Source of the DNA: Lingula anatina | Lineage: Eukaryota; Brachiopoda; Lingulata; Lingulida; Lingulidae | Reading direction: 5' to 3' | Assembly: GCF_001039355.2 (NCBI RefSeq) | Contig: NW_019775440.1 | Span: 230,388 to 294,387, forward strand | Length of the DNA stretch: 64,000 nucleotides | In this document: positions 46,039 through 57,471 of the stretch, one piece after another | How the letters are laid out: every line of letters starts with the position of its first letter | Numbering within the stretch: position 1 is the first letter of the stretch | Notes under the pieces: generated by a model | Database searches by the model: none | The model's input: only the letters and a program-made list of their open reading frames with translations | What the model was told of the DNA's origin: nothing | Made by a program: the position numbers and the translations under genes

Positions 46039-46637
46039 ATAGAGAGTTTTGGCAAGGCCTTCCGTACGACGTATAACGTGCGACGTCATCACCTTGTGCG
46101 TAGTTTTTCTCAAGGACAAGTCATAAGTCATACGGCACTACGTAGGAATCGGTGATTACACGTAGGTAAAAAACGTATCGAATTTAATAGATTTGCGCTT
46201 ATTTCTTTCAAGTATAACATACTGCAGAGGAATATATAGGGTGTTAAGATTCCACTGAATCACTTTTAGACGCTGTCGGTAGAAATACTCGGTGAAAACA
46301 GCTGGAGAAACAGCCAGTCAATCAGTCGTCCGTAGTAGTATCAAATTCAATTTAAATTGATTTTTTTTTCATAAACAACAGGATCTGCGGCATCAATTGA
46401 CGTAAATGACACATTCCATTCAACATCTTAATTATTCATCTATCTAAAAAGAATCCACAAGCAGCCCCATGTTCGTATAATCCATATATATATATAGGCC
46501 TATACCCTTACCGGAAAAAAACGCATACGGAGTGAGACCTGCCAAAACCACTGCTAGCTTTCTCGCGTACGTAAAACATATTACGTGTTGAACTATACGT
46601 TACACGTCATACGGAAGGCCTTGCCAAAACTCTCTAA
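46039..46637. mobile_element. TIR DNA element with TA target duplication (MITE-like), copy B
   Basis: Inverted ends of about 43 bp: the left end reads TAGAGAGTTTTGGCAAGGCC from 46040, and the reverse complement of the right end carries the same 20 bases, followed on both sides by TTCCGTA(C/T)GACGT. TA flanks at 46037-46038 and 46638-46639. The 599-bp element is rich in ACGT and TACGT motifs and has no transposase. It shares the (T)TAGAGAGTTT terminus and TA target with the element at 943-1500, so the two are probably mobilised by the same enzyme family. Confidence 0.87.
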
Positions 46638-46639
46638 TA

Positions 46640-47357
46640 TTATATGCTATGAGTCTATACTTAATATAATTTTTACTGTGAAAACCTATGTGCTTTGTTT
46701 TAGACCAGACCTTTTCAGGCCAAAAGGTTTTTTTTTTAACCCCCTTCCCTGAAACCCGCTTTCCCAAAGGGCCTATTAACCTTGCTTTGCTGTTTATAAA
46801 ATTAATAACATAGAAAATTTTAACTCACCATGAGAAAATTAAAAGATAATTCCTCCACAGGTCATAACAACGCAACAATCTGCCCAGAACTTAGATGACA
46901 GCAAAACCTTAGTTCAAAACACCCCTTCATTTTCCACCAGCCTTTTACAAACTAGCATGAGCTTTATCTGTAGACCTAATGTGATCTGTGTCACAAAACC
47001 CACACTATCTCTCTATGTAGACATATTTAGCTGATTAATGACTTGATGGGCAAGATTATTAGTTATGTGTTCTCTTGACAAATAGTTATGTGCTAAGATA
47101 GCAGATCTGACATGACAGCTCTGGGGGAATGGACATTTATGAGCTGTGATATCCAAATGTTTTCTGACAAAATTATCCATTTTTATGTTACATTAGATGT
47201 TTCTTCTTTGCATTCAGTTATTTTTCCTCATTTCTTTCAAAATGCTGAAAGGCTGAAACTCAGCTTGGCAAGTTTAGAGAATAGAATCAAACTATTTATT
47301 CTATGCACTTTTTTGTATCTAATGATTGTGGTAATTCTTATTTAACCCCTCCCCCCC

Positions 47358-47410
<53 letters not shown>

Positions 47411-50400
47411 GCATGCACATTCACACACACCAGTTGAGTAGAAGTCTTCATGCACTTTTTTTTCGGGTAAAGATTTGATCTCTCTTCATAGTCAGTAACA
47501 TCTCCTGTAAGTAAGGTTTTATCAGAGCTATAAGGTTCCATTTAATCAACTCTCACAGTTGCCATTGGGAAACTGAGGCCGTTTTATCAGTGAATTCACA
47601 CTGCTTTAGCACATACTGCATCATAAATGACTGTGTCGACTAAACAGTATCTTTTTTTTGGAAAGGGGAAATCTTGCAAACCATCAGCTGATTATGTTGT
47701 TTTTAGGAGCCAAGTTATAGCAGAGAATTTCCATTGAAATCGGTATTCAGCATAGATTTTAGGGAACCTTTTGACTGAGAATTATGCCGGTTGCTGATAT
47801 AGATATATACATGTATTTAAATGGCAGTGAAAAGGGTGATGTCACAGCAGGTCCAAGGAGTTCTTAAAGAAACATCTCTTTTATCTTATTTTTCCCTTTA
47901 TGTCCTGTTATAGATGTGACAGCTTATAAAACCCATGCTCCTTTTTGAAATGAATATTGTCTCTTTAAATGCATGAAATATTTTGAAAAGAATTTATTTT
48001 GCTGAAGTTGGATTTTGTTCTCAAGCAGTAATAATGGGCATGAAGAAGTGACCGGATACAATGAAGTAAATGGATCTGAGACCAGCACATGTGAAACTGT
48101 ATGGGGTGGTTCTTAGATGTAGATGGAAGCTGCCACTTAAAATTAATTTCGGTGAAGTATTGAAGTGTGGTATTTGGTGTTCCATTAGTTTAAAAAATGA
48201 CCTGTCTAAGAATACTCTGCCCCTCTCACAGTGGTCAGTGGTAGGATTTTGTTTGTTCCCTTTGAACTCTAAGGAAAACTGTTTCAAAAGGTTGGCTGTT
48301 TTTACCCTTGTGGTCACACTGAAAATTGAGACATCCGAACCGATGTGACATCACTCTTTTCACAAAAGAACCTCCCCCATATTTTCTTTCTCAGCCTTCG
48401 GCCTGAACCTTCATTGTTCTTTATATCATATGTCTTGGGTCCCGATGGAATATTAGTGCAAGATGTGTTTGTATTCGAATCAAAAGGACTTAAACTACTA
48501 ACAGTCTTTTTGTATTATTTCTTTCTTAATAGAGATCCATTCATCCAAGAAAGCTACAAACATAGCTGTCTACAAATTGGTATTTGGTTCCAATGATAGG
48601 TGTGCTATATAGCCCTTCAGTCATCATGATGCTTTATTACCTTACATAAAAAGCTTTCATAGTAGTTGTAGGAAAAACACAAAATGGAAGTTGTAGGATG
48701 AAAAAATATTTTAATGTCTTGATTTGACTGGTTCAAGCCGAGCCTTCTTGTAGTAACAGCCATAATTCACGTATCCAGAAGATGGCGTGATAACTTAACT
48801 TGTCACAACAGTTAGCTTTTATGGGATAAGTGTGCCCTTGTTGACTTTTTAAAAAACCTCCCTAATTGATTTAGAGACCAACTAAAGACCTCCATTTGCT
48901 ACCAATTGTTTTTGCATCTCAGGAAGCCTACGCCACAAATTCATCGGGGCATCTTAAACATGTAACAGTCAGTCGGGTTCAGGTCCTATATATAAGTGCT
49001 TGCCAGCCAGGAACATTTTTTTTCTCCCGTGGCACTTACATGCTGTCCGCGGTATCTGCTGGTCAGAAAAATGAGTATTTTCAGCCCGCCAAGGGAATGG
49101 GGATATTTTTAGATAATTAGACCCTATGGGAAGTTACAGTCAAAGTTCTTATTGTGTAGGTACGTGGTGATCTATTCTTACAGGCTTCAAAGACATGCAT
49201 TCTAACCCCTCGAATACATCTCTAGTATTTCTTGCTGTGCGACGTTTCCATTGTTGTGGGGGTCTATATTTACCAACTTCAAAGACGGGAGGGATGACCC
49301 CCTTAATTCTGAGACCAATGGGGGGTGGCTGAGGGTCATGGTTCTACCTCTTAATTTACTCTTCTTAACAGGCATGCAAGACTGCCGAGCGTTGTGCAAG
49401 AGCTGTAATTTCTTAATGATAATTGGAGATTTTTCTCCACAGCCGTATCGTTTCTAGCCTCAAGCGGGAATGAAAAGCACCAGTAGCTCCACTATTTTTC
49501 AACATGTTTGCTCTTCTTTGTTGCTTTTGTTTTTGCGAAGTAGTGACCTTAGCCTTGGGATGTTCACCATTAGCCTACTAATGGAGAGGAAATGGAAGGC
49601 ATTGTGCGCAGGATGCAAGCATTGTTTTTTCCTTTTTTTACTATTTGTATTACTAGATTTGTTTATGTTACTAAATTGATTACATCATTTTGATGACTCT
49701 TTTTTTTAGTCTTGAAAAATGGGTTAACCATATTTATTTTTTTATGTATATCCATATGTTGGACAAATTAATATGAAAAAGGTTATGAAAATGAATAAGA
49801 AATGTAAAACATGATGATGAAATGGCATTACACTAAAATAGTACTATAAATAAGACTTTTCTTCCATTATATTATTTTGTGTAATTTCTCAAGTAAGGCC
49901 TATCTTGCTTTACCTGACTTGATGTATTTGAACTTTTTTTAACAGTTTATCTTATCCCCTCCTTTTAACTGTAAATACATCACCAATATCATGGCAGTGT
50001 ATCTATTAATACTGATAGGGACATTCCCCATACCTCCCCCAAGGCCCAGGTGATAACATTAGGTCATCTTATTTCACCTTGGGCTGGATTCAACATCATA
50101 TTACTGTCCTCATCTGCTCTGGGGGTGAATTAACAGTTAACTTATGAGGACTCAACTTAAGTCTTAACAGACTGCATTCTTTGTTGTTTCTAAACACATA
50201 TTCATAGTGCATATGTGAGGGCTTAGCTTAGTTTCGGCAGACTGTGAGCATTATTTCTGTTACCACCCCACCACCAGGCAGCAACATTTCTCTTAAATAT
50301 CAGTGTATGAGAGATCACAGTCACTTGGTCATAGAGTAGAGAAATAGTTAAACTGTTACAACTACACTGTAAATTGTGCCTGAAGCAATCCAAGGTGGAA

Positions 50401-51420
50401 GAAAAAAAGGGAAGAATAGTAATGCAAGGATGATAAGATCAGACATTCTAATTGTTTGTATTTAAGTGATATAGTGCCAAATTATCAGTTAAGGGGGGTA
50501 TTTAGGCTTTAATTTGTAAACATTTATAGATAGAAATAATCTAGAAATGTTTCATCAAAGCCGACTGATTAGAATTTGATTTTTACCTGGTACATATTAT
50601 GTTTATTCAATAAAGTATGAAAAAAAAATTTAAAAAAAAATTCTTTTTTTTTTTCCTTTTCATCAGGTATTATTATTATTATTTTTTTTAAGAAGATATA
50701 ATGCAAAGCCCAGGCGACCACATCTCATGATTATTTACCCCATGTTGTTTGCCTGTAGTTATAACTGTTAAGTGGTTTTGATTTCTGTCTTGGTTTGTAT
50801 AATGTTCACCCCTCTCTTCAACCACCAGATACCCACACTGTGTTGGCAGTTGCTATCATAATTCTCCTTTAGTAACAATAACAAAACTTGCCATCATTGC
50901 ACTTCCGTCAACTTGGAATATTTTTAGTAATTGAGACACATTTGATATGTACACATATTTGACAGTGAACTTTGGAGGAGCAGTATTTTAATGATGCAGA
51001 ACTTAGTTATTTTTTTTATTAATTATTGATATTGATTAATTTTCTGCTATTTTTAGTACAAAATTGTGCGAACACTAATACCAAGCAATACATTATGTAA
51101 TGGTACCCCAAGCCTGCTTGATAACACATGTTCTATATCTTACCTCAAATAGTATTTTCCTCTTAAGCTGTGTACTGAGAACTACGCAGATGTTTATAGT
51201 GGACAGTGGTCTTCAGTGTTTGTACTCTCAATTTCCTCGTGGGTAAGTGGGTAAATAACCTGGACAGATCAGTTCTGCGCAATAAGTAAAGCTCCAAAGA
51301 TGAAGATAAAAACGTTACCAGAAATCAACAGTGACATGTCACAGTTTATAACTCCATAAAACAGTTCCTATGGTTTTATACAATCAGGCATGTTCTGGGT
51401 GCCCCCCAACTCCACTTTAA
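46640..51420. other. Non-coding stretch
   Basis: No gene is supported. A C run and (CT)n microsatellite lie at 47347-47408, and A/T homopolymers near 50620-50655. Open frames up to about 98 codons on both strands at 48.0-48.6 kb overlap one another and show no domain. Confidence 0.5.
47362..47408. repeat. (CT)n microsatellite
   Basis: Uninterrupted CT units follow a C run at 47347-47360. Confidence 0.97.
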
Positions 51421-51650
51421 ATACTCCACAAGACAGAATGACTGAGTGAGTCTGCCACTGACAGCTCAGTGTGGATTTAATGAACCTTTCAGCTGTCAGT
51501 CACACTCATTTAAGCCACGCCCATTGTCCAATGAAATTGACCAATGAGAAAGTTGCTCTTTTGAGAGCTGAGGAAGGCCGAGTTTTTGATTGGGATGTTG
51601 TGATATGAAGGGTAATGAGAACTAATTAGCATCACAATTGGGGCATTTCT
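51421..51650. promoter_or_regulatory. Candidate cis-regulatory element (CCAAT / GC-box cluster with hairpin)
   Basis: Within about 130 bases are a GC box CCACGCCC (51515-51522), two direct CCAAT boxes (51528-51532 and 51541-51545) and two inverted ones (ATTGG at 51589-51593 and 51637-51641). Just upstream, ACTGACAGCT (51457-51466) and AGCTGTCAGT (51491-51500) form a perfect 10-bp inverted repeat with a 24-base loop. This combination is typical of promoters or enhancers, but no gene start is visible beside it. Function is inferred only. Confidence 0.35.
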
Positions 51651-53932
51651 ATTGTGCAGCATGTGTGGGATTGGAAATATTGAGATACTGTGGAAAATGG
51701 TGGGTTGAAATGTCTCTTGCCTCTCCCCGGGGAGTACAGATTCTAAGGATCTGAAATTTTATGACTTGGGTCTAATTTCCTTCACCCCCTGTCAGATTCT
51801 CACACTTTCATTACCCCCTGATGTACACTGAATTAAATTTTTTTTTTCAGAAGTGATTATTTTATATCTCTGTTTTGTGAATATCTCTGTGATTTCGGTT
51901 CTTATATTATACCTGAGATACTTTACTTGCTAAATATCTTGTCAGCACGATTAAAAACAGAATTATCACACAGATATAATGTCAATGGGTTTTTCTTGTT
52001 TTGTAAGGAAGCATAAAAATGTATATTTATAGCTGAAAAGAAGGACAGAGCCCAAAAATTTAAACAATTTTTGAAGCACTTCCAAGCAGGTCCGAGGAAC
52101 GTCCCAATTAAGATAGGTGATCGCTTTTTTGTACTGAGTATACTAGGGGCACACAGGTTTTCATGGCCAGCATCCCTCCTTCCCATACATATACCAAGTG
52201 TTGTTTAGATTTGCTGATTCACATTAAAACACCTAGTTATTGCTATTTATGCCAAAACATTTTCAGTTTTTACTATTTAGACAGGTGTGAATTACCCGTG
52301 AATACGTTCCTCCTCCGACAGATGAGATTCTAAATAAAAGGTAAAAGAGGTGGAGGGGTGTGAAGTTACAAAATAAATGCCACACGAAGGAAGATAAACG
52401 GTGCTTGCTTTAACCCCAACCTGCCCCTCCGTACAGTCTTCAGAGACCGTAAGTTTACAAAATGTTCCATAAATATTTTTGTACCTGTTGGTAAAAAGGT
52501 GGGCTGTGGAAAGAAGGTGTATTGTAGTGCTGCAGCTCTCTGCGACCTGCGCCAGTTGACCCTAGTTTTGAAATTCTGTCAAAGATGCGTCATTTTTCTG
52601 TCTCAATAACCACTTTTGCTTATTTTGCACTGGTTTGTTTATTTTCTGCATGCTTAAGTGCGCTCTGTGGCCCCTTTAACTCTCTCTTAACACACCTAAA
52701 CGGAAGAGTGTTTTATGACGTAGGCCTTCCATTTTGTTGCTGTGTTGTGGTTTTGAGTGCTCACCTGTGTATCTCGAAAATGCATCCATGACCTGATAAC
52801 GTGACATTTAAAAGAAAAAAATCTGTGTGCCTATTATGGACATGATCAAACTGACAACTATTATATTTTGAAAGACTGACATATCTGCTTTAAAACAATT
52901 TTCTAGTTTTTTCTGTTGTCATTCTTTCCTGTGGTTTTTTTCCTTTGGAAAAATTGCAGGTTTTGTCGCTGGATCACCATTACAGCATTTGAGGAAGACA
53001 TATAATGTAAAACAAGCATATACATGTGATATCAAAATCAAGTATGATTAATGTATCACTTTTTCTTTGGTTTGTTTGATAGTAACTCTGTGTGTGTGTG
53101 CGTGTGTGTGTGTATTTGTGCGCGTGTACATGCACACTCATAAAAAAAGCTGAATTTTTAGGAAAAACTCTCTCTTCCTCTCCTCACCCTGGTTGACATT
53201 ATTAAAAAGAAGCATAGGGAGAAACATGCTCCTTTGCAAAAAATCCTAAGAGCCCTTAATTTGATTAAGTGTCTTCAACATACTTGGTGCCTAGCTGCAT
53301 CCTAGAGTTGCTGAAAATGGGAAACATTTTTTCTGGAACTTTTTTCTTTCTTGTTTTGATGAATAACCTGGACCACCATATGAAATATTAGGAGAACATT
53401 ATTCTTACTTGTTTATTGCTTAAAACACCTTTTTTTATAAGATATAATATCATGGTTAACAACTAGAAGCTATTCACCTCAATACCAATAAGTACATTAG
53501 GTTTTGATATATGAATATTAAAATAATAAAAAGGAATCATACATGCGCTTTAAAGGAACCAACTGACATACTTATTCAGGAAATGGTTAAACTGCTTCCT
53601 TGTTAAATTTTAATTCAAACTGCCAAAAAAAAAAAAAAAAAAAAAAGGGGGGAAAAATAATCTTTAGCTATTTTGTTCTGAATAGGGTAAGTTCATGATA
53701 CCCCACCTTTCCCCAGGAACTAGAATGAAATGTCATCAGTTTGAATAGGGTTTACCTTATGCATAAGGAAGACGGTATGAATTCACCTTTCAGGTATGAT
53801 ATACCAAAATAGATATATAATTATCAAGGCATTTCCTAGTATTTTCTCAGCATATTTCAGGGTGAACACAAAGCAAATTTCTTTGAAGTCCTTAGACTAA
53901 ACCCCTCCACCAAGTCTGATTGAGTTATTCAG
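51651..53932. other. Non-coding stretch
   Basis: No gene is supported. A TG-rich tract lies at 53089-53133 and a poly-A run at 53625-53646. Confidence 0.5.
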
Positions 53933-54040
53933 TTAATTAAGCCCATGAAGTGTGTCTCTCTAGAGAAAGCCAAGATGGATTCTTGTGAGAATTTAGCTCC
54001 AGCCTAATGAGCTATGCAAATGTTTTGGAACTAATTAAGA
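53933..54040. promoter_or_regulatory. Candidate enhancer-like segment (POU octamer and homeodomain cores)
   Basis: TTAATTAA (53933-53940), the POU octamer ATGCAAAT (54014-54021) and TAATTA (54032-54037) occur in about 105 bases of non-repetitive sequence. Such motifs are frequent by chance in AT-rich DNA, so this is only a candidate. Confidence 0.25.
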
Positions 54041-55379
54041 TCTCTCATAGGAACTCCATTATGAATCCATGAGCTTCCAGGCCAGCTGGAAGAAGAGAAA
54101 CTATTGCAAAGTTTTTACTCAAGTTTTGTCACTTACCTGATTGAATTTCCTGACCAGGTGAGGGAAGCTTTGATTTTCTCTTTCTCTGTCTTATCTCCTT
54201 GTCTCAGCTCCCCTTGCTATCTATAAAAGCTCTGCTAAGACCAAACTGACTTCGTTAATGGAGAATCGGCAGGAGGTGTGTACCGTGGTCAGTCACTTTA
54301 AATATCTCTTGCTCAACTTGACTCCAGTGGTTGGCAGGGAAGGAAAAGTGCTGGAATTGGCAACAAAAGTAGAAATGAAATTGTAGCAGTTTTTTTGTTC
54401 TTTTTTATCCTAGCATTCATATGTTTCTATCGCTGGGAGCATTTAAAGCAGTGGTCTGTTAGAGACTTAAAACTGCATTCCCAAGAGGCTCATTTTCTGA
54501 CCACCGGGGACCCACTGGTTGTATTTTCTGTCCGTAAAAAAAAGCTAGGTTTATTTATGGCTTCCCATAATGAGAATGCTGTACTGCTGGAGGTAGAATA
54601 GAATAGATTGCTTTAGTATCCATGGAGGTAAAACCACTTACAAAAGGGGGTTAAAAGGTTTATTTATATTTATGCTATCCATTAGAAGACTATTAGATTT
54701 GTTTTTGGATTTTGTTTACCAAATGAAAAAAAATCTACAGAATGGTAATCCGTATATCAACATGTTAAAATTAGAAGATGTATTGAATTAATGCCATAAT
54801 TTTTTTTAAAGTTTTTTATTGAAAGAACTAAATCGGAAGTTTTTTGATTAATAATATACAAATAAAACCCCTTTGATGCTTGATGACATTTTTCAATATT
54901 GCTTTCCGTATGATAAAACCAACAATTTTAGTGACCTGAATAAACAGCTTGTAGTGGGGTTTCCTTGTAATTCTTTTCTATATGTGTTTTTTCAAAGTGG
55001 GGCCTTTGTAATAAAAACAGCAAAAATTTAGTGACACAAATATATATTGTAGCTTTTAGTGTGGTTTCCGTAGACTTCTCCAAAAGTGTAGTTTGGAAGT
55101 CACCAGACCACTTCTCACGTTGTCCGTAGTAGTACAAAAACACATGGGAACACTCTTGACAAAGGTAGTACATAGCTGTGGTTTCCTGTGTAAAAGTTAT
55201 CAATGAGGTGACCAGCTGCAGAAATGAGGAGGAATTTGTGGTCAGCAGAAAAAAAACATGGGTTTTATTTTGTTTGATAAGCATCCATTGAGACAGGTGG
55301 ACTTTCAGGTGTTCCAGGTGTTTAGTTAAAGATCTAGTCAGCCATGTTTCTCTTCCTCTGTCAGATCTGCTCTTGGAGC

Positions 55380-55432
<53 letters not shown>

Positions 55433-57457
55433 TAAATTAAATAATTGCTGATTTGCTTTCTTCTGTCATATGCTGAGCTGAGAATATTAATTCAAGACCT
55501 GGAATCTTTAGTGCCTTAAAGGGTGAATATTATTTATTTAAATTTTTTTCATTTGAATAAAGTGCACCACATTGTTTCAGTGATACTTAAAGCCACAAAT
55601 TGAAGATTATTGTTTCATCCATGGAAATCGAAAGACATATAGCTTTCATCTACACAAGTGATTTATGGTGGCATTTTTGATTGATGTAAAAATCTGGCAT
55701 GCTCTTATATATACTGTTGCTGGTCTACCTACAAATTTCTTCAGTAGACAAATATACATATCTAATTGATAGTTAGCATTTAACATCCCCCTTCACCACC
55801 CGGCCCTTAAAGCTGATATATGTATTAGCACCGAGATGAAATTATCCGCTACACCTGTATTTGGCCTCCTTATCGTCTTCCGGATCCACCTTTGCCATCT
55901 GAGCGTACTTTATGCCTTCCTTCTGCACCATCACTACTGTGCGCTGATTGGCGATTTCTTTCACAAATTATTTGTTGACATAACTCTTCCCATTCTATTA
56001 AGCTTACAACTCCCTCAGCTGTCCCAACAGCTCCCGATGTACCGCCCAAAATAAATGTTTAGATATCTTCATCTTTTGCAGTCAGGATGGTAGTTTTGCG
56101 TGAGTGCGCTGTGGTAGGGGGAAGGTGGTGTTTGGATAAGTGCTGTAAACTAGATAGGATGAGAAAAAAGTCTGTCATTTTTAAAAACACGTTTTTAAGG
56201 GGTTTCAGGAGTGAAAAAAAACAGCTTGTAAATGTAGAAGACTGTCCTGGTCTGTTTACTGGAGGTATCACATATTTCATACATAATAAAAGATTTTCTT
56301 TTTCATTTTGTGTATTAATAACATACCAGAATTGTTTTTATTTCATTGATTATTTATAACAAAACGAGAGGAAGCCTATACTAACAGGTAACATATTAAA
56401 GAAACCCATTTGTCTTAAAAAGATATAGCACTAAATATTGTACACTGCTCACACTGATGATTCTGCTTAGCTATTCTCAGATACTATTGCTTTTTTATGA
56501 GGAATGTCTCAGTAGGATTAATATTAGTCAAATCCATTTCTAGGAAACTGATGCACATTCATTACATCACCCTCGTCAACACATTAGCCAAGTTTTATAA
56601 ATACATCCTACTTTATTTACATATCCCACAGGTATTGGGTAAAATTTCTGTATAAACATGTTAATGAGTTAAAGTGACATAATTACACGTTGGGTGGGTT
56701 CATGGAAATTACCATGTCCCCCTGTGTAATTGTATGTAACTTGGTTATTTAGCACTTATGCTGAAAGTGTGCTTGTAATTACCCCATTAAGATGGAAGGG
56801 TGTTAGGCATAGGGCTGATGTTTTCACTAAGGCTGCAGATATTTTTTATGATTTGAGAGGGATGGATAGATTAAAGATAGATGGATAGGGATATGCTCAG
56901 AATATGCAGAAATACGCAGAGATAGAATGGAAAATATTGGTTTGAGAGATGAAAGAGAGAAATGGACCTGAGGGAAAATGGAACAAATGTACTGTTAGAA
57001 TGAGGAATGTGAAATATAGAGAGCCAAGTCAAAGATTCATATGAAAGATTACAAGAAAAAATAGAATAAAGCAAATTTACACATTTATGAATGAAACAAT
57101 ATGGAATCTGTTCTGTAATTTCAGTTGTAGAAAAATATTATTTGTTTAATTTTACTTCAGATACATGAAATTTTGAAGGTTAAAAGAGGGGACAAGGTGG
57201 AGGGAAAAGGTGGGCGGGGGGGGGGTAAGATAGGTTCACAGGTCAGTATGTGTCCTGTCAATGAACTGTATGTCCTGGGGAGAAACTAAGACTAAAGCCA
57301 GAACTTCCCTTCATAACGACTTATTAAGGATGGACTAAAAAATTATCTGATTAACAGTCAATTGCATTTTCCAATTAAGCATCTGTTTTGCATATAAAGT
57401 ATGCAATCATATTAGGATGACTCAGCTGATGGGTCTCCCATTGTGTTTGTAAATCTG
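54041..57457. other. Non-coding stretch
   Basis: No gene is supported. It holds a (TTA)n microsatellite (55380-55432) and a G run near 57216-57226. Short open frames have no recognised domain. Confidence 0.5.
55380..55432. repeat. (ATT)n microsatellite
   Basis: About 17 uninterrupted units, similar in length to the one beside DARS2 exon E3. Confidence 0.97.
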
Positions 57458-57471
57458 CATGAATATTCATG
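57458..57471. promoter_or_regulatory. 14-bp perfect palindrome, POU-like
   Basis: CATGAATATTCATG is a perfect palindrome of two ATGAAT half-sites, resembling dimeric POU-factor sites. An AP-1-like TGACTCAGC lies 32 bases upstream (57418-57426). Binding is inferred only. Confidence 0.25.
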
